A stretch of DNA of 64,000 nucleotides, taken from contig JABARP010000018.1 in NCBI GenBank assembly GCA_019186825.1, forward strand, positions 124,735 to 188,734, written 5' to 3'. A program made the translations under genes and the position numbers. This DNA comes from Pyrinomonadaceae bacterium (GTDB taxonomy: Bacteria; Acidobacteriota; Blastocatellia; Pyrinomonadales; Pyrinomonadaceae). Of the stretch, positions 34,788-44,047 are shown in pieces. Each line of letters begins with the position of its first letter. Within the stretch, counting starts at the first letter, position 1. The notes beneath the pieces are model-generated. The model made no database searches, was not told where the DNA came from, and was given only the letters and a program-made list of their open reading frames with translations.

Positions 34788-36176
34788 ATGTCGATCAAGT
34801 TTGGAACTTCCGGTTGGAGAGCGGTCATCGCCGATGAATTCACATTCGCGAATGTCCGAAATGTAACCGAAGCGATCTGTAGATATTTGAAAAATGAACC
34901 CGGATCTCGCTGTCGCCTGATCGTCGGCCACGACACGAGATTCATGGGAGAAAAATTCTCGGACGTTGCGGCTGAAATGATCGCGGCAAAAGGGCTAAAA
35001 GTACTTCGATGCGATCATCCGGTGCCGACGCCTACAGTAGCTCATGCGATCAGATCACTTAAGACTGATGGAGCGATGAATTTTACTGCGTCGCACAACC
35101 CACCGGAATATCAGGGAATAAAGTTTTCGACGCCTGATGGAGCTCCTGCACTGCCCGAAGTGACCAATAAGATCGAGGCGGCCTTAGGCGATGCCGACCC
35201 GGTCCCGGACGAGGATGGTGGCAGTATCGAGGGTCTTGATCCGAGACAAGCCTATCTCGATGATCTCGCAACAAAGATCAATTTTGATGCGATCGAGAAG
35301 GCGGGAGGCAAATTCGTTTACGACCCGCTGTGGGGAACGGGTCGCGGCTATTTGAATAAGGCCCTTGCCGATCGCGGAGTGTCGGTCGAAACGCTGCACG
35401 ACTGGCGAGATGTTACTTTTGGTGGCCAGGCACCGGAGCCCGGCGAAGAACATTTGAGCGACCTCAAGGCGGCTATCAAAAGCTCCGAGGCAACACTAGG
35501 CCTTGCGACCGACGGCGATAGCGATCGATTTGGAGTTATCGCACACGATGGTACGTTCATTACACCGAACGAACTTATTGCTCTTTTGACAGACTATTTG
35601 GTCGAAACTCGCGGATGGAAGCTTGGAGTGGCACGCAGCGTTGCTACTTCGCACTTAGTAGATAGGGTTGCGAAAGATCGCGGGATCAAGGTTTTTGAAA
35701 CGCCGGTTGGATTCAAGTATATCGGCGCATTGATAAATAAGGACGAGATCATCCTCGGCGGCGAAGAATCCGCGGGACTTACGATCAGAGGCCATTACCC
35801 TGAAAAGGACGGGATTCTCGCTTGTCTTCTTGCGGTTGAGGCCGTTGCCGTCAGGCAGACGCCTTTGGTCGAACAGCTCAAACAGCTTTGGAACCGCGTC
35901 GGAAGGCTGTATTCAGGGCGGATCGGCATAAAGCTTAGTGACGAGGTCGCAGTTAAGCTGAAAGAAAAGCTTGCGGAGGACCCAACAGAATTTGCAGGCC
36001 GAAAGGTGCTGAGCACAGACAGGATCGACGGCGTCCAGTTCAGATTTGAAAATGACACTTGGATCCTTTTGAGGCCGTCAGGCACAGAACCGGTGGTTCG
36101 AATCTACGCCGAGGCTGAATCCGATGATGATGTCGGCAAACTTTTAGAAGAAGGAAAGAAGTACCTTTTAGGTTAG
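34788..36176 (+). CDS. Phosphoglucomutase/phosphomannomutase family protein
   Basis: A 462-residue alpha-D-phosphohexomutase that shifts phosphate between C1 and C6 of hexoses, supplying sugar nucleotides. The catalytic serine is in TASHNPPEYQGIKF (Ser102). The metal loop is TDGDSDRFG, the sugar-specificity loop is GGEESAGLTI, and the C-terminal phosphate-binding loop is RPSGTEPVVRIYAEA. GEES with this pattern is shared by glucose- and mannose-specific enzymes, so the substrate cannot be fixed. The FtsB-like gene follows 10 bases later. Confidence 0.93.
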   Translation: MSIKFGTSGWRAVIADEFTFANVRNVTEAICRYLKNEPGSRCRLIVGHDTRFMGEKFSDVAAEMIAAKGLKVLRCDHPVPTPTVAHAIRSLKTDGAMNFTASHNPPEYQGIKFSTPDGAPALPEVTNKIEAALGDADPVPDEDGGSIEGLDPRQAYLDDLATKINFDAIEKAGGKFVYDPLWGTGRGYLNKALADRGVSVETLHDWRDVTFGGQAPEPGEEHLSDLKAAIKSSEATLGLATDGDSDRFGVIAHDGTFITPNELIALLTDYLVETRGWKLGVARSVATSHLVDRVAKDRGIKVFETPVGFKYIGALINKDEIILGGEESAGLTIRGHYPEKDGILACLLAVEAVAVRQTPLVEQLKQLWNRVGRLYSGRIGIKLSDEVAVKLKEKLAEDPTEFAGRKVLSTDRIDGVQFRFENDTWILLRPSGTEPVVRIYAEAESDDDVGKLLEEGKKYLLG

Positions 36177-36186
36177 ATCGGGAAAA

Positions 36187-36519
36187 ATGACAGGGCAACG
36201 CAACACGACCAAGGACAAAACCGCGACAGCAAAACGGCAGCGACCGTTCTGGGTTTCAGCGCTTGTCGTCATTATCCTAACCGGCACTCTCTTTGTCGCG
36301 ATCACATATCGGTCCTTCTCAGCGGTTACAGCTGAAGTTCGTGAGAATGAGCAGCTAAACTCGATGATCCAAAATTTGACGGACGAGAATCTTCAGTTGC
36401 AGGACGAGATCCACAGTTTGAAGACCGATCCGAAAGTTATTGAACGCGAGGCAAAACGCCTCGGCATCGCGGTGAAAGACCTCGATGCGAAGACTCAAGT
36501 TCCAGTACCGGCGAAGTGA
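36187..36519 (+). CDS. ftsB: FtsB/DivIC-type septum formation initiator
   Basis: A 110-residue bitopic protein. The charged cytoplasmic N-terminus (1-20) precedes one membrane span (about 22-43, WVSALVVIILTGTLFVAITY). A coiled coil follows (about 45-80, EVRENEQLNSMIQNLTDENL) and the conserved IEREAKRLGIAVKDLD near the C-terminus. FtsB binds FtsL and FtsQ in the divisome. Operon with the upstream hexomutase (10-base gap) is likely. Its extended tail (KTQVPVPAK) is short. Confidence 0.87.
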   Translation: MTGQRNTTKDKTATAKRQRPFWVSALVVIILTGTLFVAITYRSFSAVTAEVRENEQLNSMIQNLTDENLQLQDEIHSLKTDPKVIEREAKRLGIAVKDLDAKTQVPVPAK

Positions 36520-36621
36520 GAAGCGGAGAATTGCTTAGCTGGTCCTTTCCTGCCCTTTGACAATCTGCCTTTTGCCTATCTGCTCCGCACGGCCTACAGT
36601 ATTCCCATTCAGCTTTACTTT

Positions 36622-36665
36622 GCGGCTTCTTGATCCCCGAAAATCGAGAAGCCGCTTTCCTTTCT
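36622..36665 (+). terminator. Terminator after the hexomutase-ftsB operon
   Basis: GCGGCTTCT (36622-36630) pairs with AGAAGCCGC (36647-36655), with further pairing inside (GAT/ATC), and is followed by TTTCCTTTCTC. It lies about 100 bases after the ftsB stop. A pyrimidine-rich but broken T-tract makes it of medium strength. Confidence 0.7.
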
Positions 36666-36677
36666 CAGCTGAGCAAA

Positions 36678-36962
36678 TCAATCCACGCGATCTCGTGACC
36701 TTCGCCGTCGTTTCGTTTCCCGCGTTCCGCCGAGATACGCAAAGATCATCACGAGAAGATGGACGGCAAACCAGATATTTTCGTAGCCCATATTCTGGTA
36801 AATGTAAATCAGGATAAGGACGCGTGGAGCGAACACGCCGAGCAGAAGATCGGCCCATTGCGGAACAGAGTTGGCCGGGAACAGTTGAGGATACATCAGC
36901 AGATACACGACCATAACGATCCGCGGAAAGAAGAGCGAAAATAATAGGAAGTAGAAGTCCAT
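36678..36962 (-). CDS. Small membrane protein of unknown function
   Basis: 94 residues from the ATG at 36962. Three hydrophobic spans are visible (FYFLLFSLFFPRIVMVVYLLM, read in pieces; ADLLLGVFAPRVLILIYIY; WFAVHLLVMIFAYLG), then a basic tail ending TKRRRRSRDRVD, which suggests a cytoplasmic C-terminus. I do not recognise a family. A real gene is supported by the consistent membrane-protein composition and by its position between terminators. It is convergent with ftsB. Confidence 0.55.
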   Translation of the reverse strand: MDFYFLLFSLFFPRIVMVVYLLMYPQLFPANSVPQWADLLLGVFAPRVLILIYIYQNMGYENIWFAVHLLVMIFAYLGGTRETKRRRRSRDRVD

Positions 36963-37140
36963 GAGCACCTCGGTCTTGCAACAATTCCGTCAGCAAGGCG
37001 TCTTTCAGCTAAAAAGGAACTTTTTCGAGCCGAAATTAATGTCATTTTCTTTCGATTTAGGATTATAATCAAGCAAATTTTTGCAGCTCGTTCGTTCTTA
37101 TGGTTGACCACATATCGGGTTTGTCCCATCTCATGCAGAT

Positions 37141-40100
37141 ATGAAAAGACTTTTAACCGTCGTAGCATTTTGCTTAGCTCTTCTTCTTGTCGAAGCCGCT
37201 TTTTTGGTCAACCATTCGTCGGCAAAAACTGACGTGGTCGGTCAACTGTTGCAGATTCCCGCTCCACCGCCTCCAAACCCGCTGGTCGTGCGACCAATAT
37301 ATACCGACAGCGAGGCGAAGGCGGAACCGCCGGCAGACGATGCACCTATTGCGGAGCTTTGGGCATTCTGGTCAAGTGTGAACATTCCGGCGAGGTCTCT
37401 CGGATATCGTCCGAAAATGTCGGACAAGACATTTCAGAGACTAAAAGCGAGGATCGACCGCGATCCTCTTGAGATAACCTCGATCCTTGGTGCATTTGAT
37501 GACAGCGAGCGATCGTATGAGCTTGTAAAAAAAGCCTTTGACACGCTGACCGCGAATGAAAAGATCGAAGAAGGGCAGCTCTCTGATATCCGTGAATGGC
37601 TAGTGAATCACAGCCCGTACTTCACCGACGAGCTCCTTGAACGTGCCCGCACGACAAAAGACACGGCCACTTATGTAGAGAATCAGGAAGAGCTGCTTCA
37701 ACTGACGCGATTCGATTTTGAAAAAGCTCGCCCATTGATCGACGAGATGTATGCGCGGGATGAAGATAAAGCCACGCACGTGCTTGCCCGCTGGGCACTC
37801 TATCGGCACGCGATCGAAACTGGCTCGTCAATGGAGGCCGACCGCTATCGCGATGAATTGAAGGCGATCGTTGAGAACAAAGAACTGCGTGCACCATTGC
37901 GCGACCTAGCGATGGATGCTCTTGTTACCGAACCTGAGTGGCCAGGACGCGAGCAGTGGTATCTTTCCCTTTTCCAGGACAAAACCCTGCAGGACTTCGT
38001 AGGCTACACCGGCCTGACCACGCTTATTAACGTGTCGCCGCCGGGAAAATATGCCCCACAAATGCTCGACCTTCTCAATTCGGGTGATCCCGTTGTCCGT
38101 GCCGCGGCGGTAAAGAACTTGCTCATTAAGATCGAGTTCGCAAAACCTGAGGTAGTGCGGGCGCTGCTTCCGTGGCTTGAGGATCCAAAATGGGCTGACG
38201 ACAGCACTGGAAATGCGCGGGCCGCAATAATAAAGGCTCTTCAAAAAGTAAAACTCCCGGAAAGCGTCCCGGCTTTGATCAGATCGCTTCACGAGAGAAA
38301 TCCGAACGCGGTCGTAGGCAAAGGATCGGCCTCTGCAAACGCTTCTGCCGCTGCCGTGGCCAACGCCGCCGCGACGGCAGCGCGCGCGATAGCAAATGCG
38401 GCTAATGCAATGGGAAATGCTTACGTAGTGGGAAATGCGAACGCGTATACAGCAAACGTTGCCACTAGCTATGGAGAGGATAACCTCTATCCATTTCGAG
38501 ACGATGCGATCGAAGCTCTTGGATTCCAAGGTCAGATTCAAGCGGGTCCGCCCCTTCGACGCCTTCTTGCTTCACCGACGACGAGTTACGAGCGGATACG
38601 CTTGTTTAAGGCGATCATCCAGGTCAAAGGCTTTTCGATACCTGAGCAACTTGACGCGCTCGAATCAAGCGTTCGAAGAGACCTCGCTGCCGGCGACTCG
38701 AATTCGATGGTAAACGAGTGGTCAACCGACCCGCGGGTCGCCACGCCCGCTCAGTTAAAGGCCGGGTTGGCGGAGCAGTTATCTCAAGACCCTAACCTTA
38801 TCACGGAAGAACTCGCCGCGGCCGTTGTTGCGCGGATTGACGCACTCGAGGCGCGAGAGCCGCTCGTCGCCCAACAGTTGCGAAAGACAGCGCTCGATTG
38901 GGTACTACCTCCGATCGATTCGATGGCGATCCGGGACATCAAACGCGGCATTGCGGATCAAGAGGAAGTTTTACGCGTGCTGGCCCGCCGTAAAGAACTG
39001 GGAGAGAAGAACTCAAGTGAGCTAACAGATCTTCGAAGCGGACCTCCGCTTGCCGTGGCGATCGGTGCGTGTGCACTCGGCGACGAGAGCGGATATGAAG
39101 CGATCCTTAACGGCGCTGATCCAACCGCTAAGCGCGCACTCTTCGCATGTGCACGTCTTGTACGTGCCCAACTACCGCTTGCGAAGGTTTTTGCGATCGC
39201 CAAGGGAGCGGACAAACTCCTGTCCGCCGCCGCAGTAGCCTATTTAGAGAGTGAAGATTCTCCCGAATCGCGTCAGGTAGTGCTCTCTCTCTATCCGAAC
39301 GAAGCAAAGATCCTCGGCTCGACCACTGCATTCAAGGTCGGCGATTCCGAACCCGAATTCTCGACTTGGTTATCGCGGTTATTCTCCTCCGGCGACGAAG
39401 ACATGCAATATTACAGCACGTACGTCGGTGGCGAAGACACTTTGATGGCGATCGAGAAGCGGCTTCAAAAAGAAGTCAAGGAAGATGATTCGCTCATTGG
39501 CATGTATGGGTACGATTCGAATTACGTCCGTATTTACAAAGATCGCGTCATTTATTCTTGGGAGGAGGACGAGTCCAGGTATAAAGAGCGGCCGCTCGAA
39601 CCTTCGGAGTTCGACTACTTAAAACAGTACCTTGCCCAAAATCGTGTGGACACATTACCGCCGTTTCTGGAGTGCTTTGGAGATTATTGCGAAGCGAAGG
39701 AGCTTGTGATGCTCAGCCGCACCGGTGGCCGCCGCGTATTCATGACAGGCGAGCCCGGCGAATTCTTTAAAGGCCTCGATAAATACTTTGAAGAAGTAAG
39801 AAAGCATCCCGGAACCGTGAAATATGCGCTCAGCCGAGAGGTGCCGGGGCTCGATCTGATGCTTGCGGATGAAAATTTTACTGCCTATACGGTTTGGAAG
39901 GAAGGCGATGACCTTCGCGTCGCCGTCAGCGATAACGCCGTTCGCGAACAGGTCGATAAGGACGTCGAAGAGATCGCTAAACACCCGACCGGCGACGACT
40001 CAAAGGCGGCGTGGCAAGTTTCGGCGGAGCTCGCTGAAAAGCGAAAGTATGATGGCTATTCATGGAGACATATTTCAAATGGTTCGCTCGGCGGTGTCGT

Positions 40101-40824
40101 TTCACAGCCAGCAGGCATCGAGTACATACCAACGAATGACGGACTCGCGGGTGAGATCACTCAAGAACAATGGAAAGCCCGCATCGGCACGACCGAGTAT
40201 CGTTCAGGCGACGGCATTTACAGAATAAGCGGTGGCCGCTCGGAAAAACTCGCCACTGGGCCGTTCAACACGCCGATGGTTACGCCGGACGGCAAATGGG
40301 TCGTTGCCTACAAAGGATGGGAATCTGCGGAAAGCCAGGGCGGTTTGCGAAGGATCAATACCGCTACTAAGAAGGAATACGTCATTTCCGGAGTTGAAAA
40401 TTATGATGCGTATCGTCCTGCCGCGTATCTGCCCAACTTGAAACGTATGCTTCTCGGGATAAATAACGAGTATGACGCTGAGGTCCAAGCTGAAAACCTG
40501 ATCCTTCTCGATCCAGAGACAGGACTCTCAACGCCTGCAGCGGGAGAATTCCGCCCGTTGGCACAGCAGACCTTCAGGCCGCTGCAACGTGGATCCGTAC
40601 CGGGGACATTTTGGGCCGCGCTTCCGAACAGCGAAAAGAATTCGACCGATGTAGGCGTGTACGACGCTCGGACATTTAGGTTCAAGAACGTGCTGACGAT
40701 CCCGAAGATAGTATTCGACAGCATGGCAATGTGGGTCGATGAAGCCGGTGGTTTGGTGTATTTCGTTTACAAAGGGCAGCTTCTGCGGCTCCCGCTGAGG
40801 CCGTTACCTGCCAGCCCGAAATAG
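37141..40824 (+). CDS. Large exported HEAT-repeat-like protein with C-terminal propeller-like domain
   Basis: 1227 residues. A signal peptide (LLTVVAFCLALLLVEAAFLV) is followed by a mainly helical, HEAT/TPR-like solenoid (about 60-390). A striking Ala/Asn-rich low-complexity stretch comes next (about 394-446, ASANASAAAVANAAATAARA and then GNAYVVGNANAYTANVA). More helical repeats reach about 780. The C-terminal 300 residues read like WD/TolB-type beta-blades (GIYRISGGRSEKLATGPFNT, MVTPDGKWVVAYKGWESAES). No enzyme motif is seen. A TATAAT -10 is at 37064-37069. The gene appears to be a single unit; rpsU follows 126 bases later. Confidence 0.72.
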   Translation: MKRLLTVVAFCLALLLVEAAFLVNHSSAKTDVVGQLLQIPAPPPPNPLVVRPIYTDSEAKAEPPADDAPIAELWAFWSSVNIPARSLGYRPKMSDKTFQRLKARIDRDPLEITSILGAFDDSERSYELVKKAFDTLTANEKIEEGQLSDIREWLVNHSPYFTDELLERARTTKDTATYVENQEELLQLTRFDFEKARPLIDEMYARDEDKATHVLARWALYRHAIETGSSMEADRYRDELKAIVENKELRAPLRDLAMDALVTEPEWPGREQWYLSLFQDKTLQDFVGYTGLTTLINVSPPGKYAPQMLDLLNSGDPVVRAAAVKNLLIKIEFAKPEVVRALLPWLEDPKWADDSTGNARAAIIKALQKVKLPESVPALIRSLHERNPNAVVGKGSASANASAAAVANAAATAARAIANAANAMGNAYVVGNANAYTANVATSYGEDNLYPFRDDAIEALGFQGQIQAGPPLRRLLASPTTSYERIRLFKAIIQVKGFSIPEQLDALESSVRRDLAAGDSNSMVNEWSTDPRVATPAQLKAGLAEQLSQDPNLITEELAAAVVARIDALEAREPLVAQQLRKTALDWVLPPIDSMAIRDIKRGIADQEEVLRVLARRKELGEKNSSELTDLRSGPPLAVAIGACALGDESGYEAILNGADPTAKRALFACARLVRAQLPLAKVFAIAKGADKLLSAAAVAYLESEDSPESRQVVLSLYPNEAKILGSTTAFKVGDSEPEFSTWLSRLFSSGDEDMQYYSTYVGGEDTLMAIEKRLQKEVKEDDSLIGMYGYDSNYVRIYKDRVIYSWEEDESRYKERPLEPSEFDYLKQYLAQNRVDTLPPFLECFGDYCEAKELVMLSRTGGRRVFMTGEPGEFFKGLDKYFEEVRKHPGTVKYALSREVPGLDLMLADENFTAYTVWKEGDDLRVAVSDNAVREQVDKDVEEIAKHPTGDDSKAAWQVSAELAEKRKYDGYSWRHISNGSLGGVVSQPAGIEYIPTNDGLAGEITQEQWKARIGTTEYRSGDGIYRISGGRSEKLATGPFNTPMVTPDGKWVVAYKGWESAESQGGLRRINTATKKEYVISGVENYDAYRPAAYLPNLKRMLLGINNEYDAEVQAENLILLDPETGLSTPAAGEFRPLAQQTFRPLQRGSVPGTFWAALPNSEKNSTDVGVYDARTFRFKNVLTIPKIVFDSMAMWVDEAGGLVYFVYKGQLLRLPLRPLPASPK

Positions 40825-40950
40825 TTTTGGGCTTTGCGAACTTGCCTGAGAGCCTAGAAACGCGCTTTAATGATTGTTTGCCTTTCAGGAGAGGGGCGAA
40901 ATAGGGCCTTGCCCGAAATACCTTTTGCCGAAAAGGAGGTGAGAAAAGAA

Positions 40951-41181
40951 ATGGCAACTGTAATAGTAAATAATAACGAATCGATCGAGTCGGCGCTTCG
41001 CCGATTCAAGCGAAAGGTCATTAGCGAAGAGATCATTAAGGACTTCAAGAAGCATTCTCACTTCATTCCGCCTGGTCAAAAAGCAAAGCTGAAGTCGGCA
41101 AATGCGCGTAAACGTAATCGCCGCCGCTTCCGTACGCAGCGTCCCGCAACAACAACGCCGCGTCCGGCACCAGCTCGGTAA
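40951..41181 (+). CDS. rpsU: 30S ribosomal protein S21
   Basis: 76 residues from the ATG at 40951. A near-perfect anti-Shine-Dalgarno match AAGGAGGTGA (40933-40942) precedes it, and the longer frame is rejected. The core ESIESALRRFKRKVISEEI and KARKRNRR-like basic C-terminus are S21. The C-terminal TQRPATTTPRPAPAR is a Pro/Thr/Arg-rich extension beyond the usual 60-70 residues. A terminator follows at 41203. Confidence 0.93.
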   Translation: MATVIVNNNESIESALRRFKRKVISEEIIKDFKKHSHFIPPGQKAKLKSANARKRNRRRFRTQRPATTTPRPAPAR

Positions 41182-41202
41182 ACAGCGATCTGAATTTTTG
41201 CG

Positions 41203-41246
41203 AAAAGTGGAAAAGTGCACCTTTGGTCGCTTTTTCACTTTTTGAT
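41203..41246 (+). terminator. Terminator after rpsU
   Basis: AAAAGTGGAAAA (41203-41214) pairs, with one mismatch, with TTTTTCACTTTT (41231-41242), around GTGCACCTTTGGTCGC, and ends in a T-rich tract. It separates rpsU from surE. Confidence 0.7.
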
Positions 41247-41263
41247 TTCTATAGCTCGAAAAA

Positions 41264-42010
41264 ATGGCTAAACCGCGAATTCTCATCACAAACGACGACG
41301 GCATTCACGCCGAAGGCATTAAGGCCCTCGAGGCAGCGCTTGCTCCCATAGGCGAGGTCTTTGTCGTCGCACCGGAGGCTGAGATGAGCGGTGCCTCGCA
41401 TAGCCTGACGCTCGCCCGTCCGTTGAGAATTCGTCGAATAGATGATCATCACTGGACGGTTGACGGCACACCGACCGATTGCGTCGTAATGGCGTTGAAC
41501 AAGATCCTTCCACCGGATATGCCGCCGGACATTTGCTGTTCGGGGATCAATCACGGGCCTAATCTCGGAGACGATGCGAGCTACTCGGGAACGGTTGCTG
41601 GAGCGATGGAGGCGACGATCCTTGGAATTCCGGGCATCGCATTTAGCCTCGCAGTTTCTCGCGACCCTGATTTTGGGGAGTCGGTAAACGTCGCCGCGTC
41701 GATCACCGAAAAAGCTTTGAGCATAGGCTTGCCCATGGGGACTCTGCTTAATGTAAATATCCCACGCGGCCTACCGACCGGAACCCGCATCACAACACAA
41801 GGTTTTAAGACCGCTCGGCCGGTGATCAGCGAACATACCGACCCACGCGGAAAGCTTTATTACTGGATCGGTGAGGTTCGAAACGGATATCGGGCCGAGG
41901 GTGGGACAGATTTTGAGGCGATCGATGCCGGCCTTGTTTCGGTAACCCCGATGCGTGCGGATCTGACCGATCATTCGTCCTTGACGCTACTAGACGATTG
42001 GAACGCCTAG
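41264..42010 (+). CDS. surE: 5'/3'-nucleotidase SurE
   Basis: A 248-residue stationary-phase survival phosphatase acting on nucleoside monophosphates. The metal-binding N-terminus ILITNDDGIHAEGI, SGASHSLTLARPLRIR and the block DICCSGINHGPNLGDDASYSGTVAGA are diagnostic. The next gene is pcm, 15 bases later, and the surE-pcm pair is a common bacterial arrangement linked to protein repair. Confidence 0.96.
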   Translation: MAKPRILITNDDGIHAEGIKALEAALAPIGEVFVVAPEAEMSGASHSLTLARPLRIRRIDDHHWTVDGTPTDCVVMALNKILPPDMPPDICCSGINHGPNLGDDASYSGTVAGAMEATILGIPGIAFSLAVSRDPDFGESVNVAASITEKALSIGLPMGTLLNVNIPRGLPTGTRITTQGFKTARPVISEHTDPRGKLYYWIGEVRNGYRAEGGTDFEAIDAGLVSVTPMRADLTDHSSLTLLDDWNA

Positions 42011-42025
42011 TCGGGAAACTAGATT

Positions 42026-42700
42026 ATGCCGCCCGGAGGAACACGCGATGACATGACGATCCGCCGCCAGCAAATGGTTGCGATGCTCGCCGATGAGTTT
42101 CACATTCGGGATGTTCGTGTTCTGGAGGCAATGGCGAAGATTCCGCGGCATCGATTCGTGCCCGATGCGTTAAAGGCGCAGGCTTACCGTGACGGTGCGC
42201 TGCCGATCGCTAGCGGCCAGACGATCTCGCAGCCATATATCGTGGCTCGGATGACCGAACTGCTCGAACTCAAAGGCAACGAAAAGGTTCTTGAGATCGG
42301 TGCTGGGACCGGCTATCAAACTGCAATTCTTGCCACCTTAGCGAGAAAGGTTTTTGCGATCGAACGTCACGACGCACTTGCACGCGAGGCAAACCTCCGG
42401 CTTGCAGATCTTGGATTTAGAAATATAACGCTAAAAACAGGCGATGGCACAAAAGGCTGGGACGCTTATCATCCGTTTGATGCTATCCTTGTCGCAGCAG
42501 GCAGTCCGGAAATACCCGCGCCGCTCGTATCCCAGCTAAAAGTTGGCGGGAAGCTTGTTATTCCAGTCGGCGGTAGCCGCGAAGACCAACGGCTCATTCG
42601 AGTCACGAGGACCGAGAGCGGAACAAAAACGGAAGACTTCGGCCCTTGTATGTTCGTTCCTTTGATCGGCGTTCACGGTTGGAAAGATCAGCAGCAGTAA
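42026..42700 (+). CDS. pcm: Protein-L-isoaspartate O-methyltransferase
   Basis: A 224-residue repair enzyme that methylates isoaspartyl residues. Motif I is VLEIGAGTGYQTAILATLA, with SGQTISQPYIVARMTELL before it and DAILVAAGSPEIPAPLVSQL after it, all typical of the family. It begins 15 bases after surE and ends immediately before the DedA gene ATG, so all three genes share an operon. Confidence 0.95.
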   Translation: MPPGGTRDDMTIRRQQMVAMLADEFHIRDVRVLEAMAKIPRHRFVPDALKAQAYRDGALPIASGQTISQPYIVARMTELLELKGNEKVLEIGAGTGYQTAILATLARKVFAIERHDALAREANLRLADLGFRNITLKTGDGTKGWDAYHPFDAILVAAGSPEIPAPLVSQLKVGGKLVIPVGGSREDQRLIRVTRTESGTKTEDFGPCMFVPLIGVHGWKDQQQ

Positions 42701-43399
42701 ATGGAAACACTCATCGATATTTTTAATGCCGTCCGAGAATTCTTAAATCCGGCGCACTTGATCGACTATCTCCTCGCTTTGCTCGGTAATTGGGTTTATC
42801 TCGGTCTCTGGTTCGTCATCTTCGCAGAGACGGGACTCGCAGTCGGTTTTTTCCTGCCCGGCGACTCTCTGCTGGTCGTCTCTGGGCTTTTTGCTGCTGC
42901 AGGCAAGCTGAATGTTGTGCTGGTAATGCTCGCATTCTTTCTTGGTTCGGTGATCGGCGACAGCACCGGTTATTGGACCGGACGCGTAATGGGAAAAAGT
43001 TTGTTCGGCCGCGAGAATTCTTGGGTGTTCAAGCCTTCGCGAGTGGAAAAAGCACACGCGTTTTTCGAGCGTTATGGGCCAAAAACTGTACTTCTCGCGC
43101 GATTTGTACCGATCGTACGCACTTTCGCACCCATTGTGATCGGTTCGGTAAAAATGGAATATCCAACATTCCTCGCTTACAGCGTTGCCGGTGGAGCGCT
43201 TTGGATATCTACGATGGTACTTGCGGGATATTTCTTCGGCGGGATCATCGAGAACGCGCTTGGCATTAAGCTGCAGGATCATATTGAGAAGGTCGTGATC
43301 GTCGTCGTGGCACTCTCGCTACTTCCGCCCGTCATCGAATACTTGCGGCATCGCTACGGAAAGAAGCCAATAGAGGACGCTCCGCAGGATATCGCTTAA
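42701..43399 (+). CDS. DedA family membrane protein
   Basis: A 232-residue inner-membrane protein with about five or six spans. DedA features are FAETGLAVGFFLPGDSLLVV, LGSVIGDSTGYWTGRVMG, KAHAFFERYGPKTVLLARFVP and VRTFAPIVIGSVKMEYPTFL with the conserved acid and arginine residues. Family members act as undecaprenyl-phosphate or phospholipid flippases/scramblases. It starts at the base after the pcm stop, so translation is coupled. Confidence 0.93.
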   Translation: METLIDIFNAVREFLNPAHLIDYLLALLGNWVYLGLWFVIFAETGLAVGFFLPGDSLLVVSGLFAAAGKLNVVLVMLAFFLGSVIGDSTGYWTGRVMGKSLFGRENSWVFKPSRVEKAHAFFERYGPKTVLLARFVPIVRTFAPIVIGSVKMEYPTFLAYSVAGGALWISTMVLAGYFFGGIIENALGIKLQDHIEKVVIVVVALSLLPPVIEYLRHRYGKKPIEDAPQDIA

Positions 43400-43405
43400 A
43401 TTTGT

Positions 43406-43434
43406 TTGACAGGTGTCTGCTTGATGCCTACACT
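43406..43434 (+). promoter_or_regulatory. Promoter of tRNA-Pro
   Basis: Consensus TTGACA (43406-43411) and TACACT (43429-43434) are 17 bases apart. The predicted transcript starts at about 43441, nine bases before the tRNA, as expected for a short tRNA leader. Confidence 0.8.
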
Positions 43435-43449
43435 TATTATTTGACCCAT

Positions 43450-43526
43450 CGGGGCGTGGCTCAGCCTGGTAGAGCGCACGGTTCGGGACCGTGAGGTCGG
43501 ATGTTCAAATCATCTCGCCCCGACCA
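43450..43526 (+). tRNA. tRNA-Pro (CGG anticodon)
   Basis: The acceptor stem is CGGGGCG (43450-43456) with CGCCCCG (43516-43522). D-loop GGCTCAGCCTGGTAGAGC, anticodon stem CACGG/CCGTG with loop TTCGGGA (anticodon CGG), T-arm with TTCAAAT, discriminator A and encoded CCA (43524-43526). The T-loop TTCAAAT differs from the commoner TTCGAAT. Confidence 0.96.
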
Positions 43527-43532
43527 TCTATA

Positions 43533-43575
43533 GAAAAAGCTGTCTGCGGGAACCTCCAGACAGCTTTTTCGTTTC
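43533..43575 (+). terminator. Terminator after tRNA-Pro
   Basis: GAAAAAGCTGTCTG (43533-43546) pairs with CAGACAGCTTTTTC (43557-43570) around a 10-base loop, with a U-rich 3' side. It ends the tRNA transcript 7 bases after its CCA. Confidence 0.88.
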
Positions 43576-43638
43576 TAAAGAAATTTTCGAATACTGCCTA
43601 AAACGTCCACAAAATGTTGGCCGCAGAGCAAAACGCGA

Positions 43639-44022
43639 TCAATTTAGCTGGTAGGTTGCAACGCTAGTTGGCGTTTCGTAGCAGCGGACCTTATAGACCT
43701 GGACGCGGTCGTCTGAGATCCGTGAATTTAGGTAATCGACAAAGAATTTCGCAAGATTCTCGGCAGAAGGGTTGAGTTCCTCGTCAAACGGGGGGAGTTC
43801 GTTGATGTTGCGATGGTCCAGGTAGCGAACGATCTCATCGGCGGCTTCTTTGAGGTCGCCAAAATCGATCAAGAGCCCGATGTTATTTAGCTCCGAACCT
43901 CGCGCGAAGATCTCGACCTTGTAGTTGTGTCCGTGCAGATTTTCGCATTTGCCCTTGTAGCCGCGCAGCTGATGGGCTGACGAAAAATTCCGCTCGATCA
44001 TTACCTCGTAAAATGCCGTCAT
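43639..44022 (-). CDS. queD: 6-carboxytetrahydropterin synthase / 6-pyruvoyl-tetrahydropterin synthase family
   Basis: A 127-residue T-fold enzyme. The zinc histidines are in FSSAHQLRGYKGKCENLHGHNY (first His after SSA, then HGH), with the catalytic cysteine in KCENLHGH. ELPPFDEELNPSAENLAKFF is the pterin-binding end. It makes the queuosine precursor 6-carboxy-tetrahydropterin. Other que genes are not in this window. Alone on the minus strand, downstream of dinG. Confidence 0.92.
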   Translation of the reverse strand: MTAFYEVMIERNFSSAHQLRGYKGKCENLHGHNYKVEIFARGSELNNIGLLIDFGDLKEAADEIVRYLDHRNINELPPFDEELNPSAENLAKFFVDYLNSRISDDRVQVYKVRCYETPTSVATYQLN

Positions 44023-44047
44023 AGTATCTATTCGAGATTATCACTTT

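Noticed and set aside
36557..36817. 86-codon frame between ftsB and the small membrane protein gene
   Set aside because: It covers the terminator hairpin and overlaps the minus-strand gene without features of its own.
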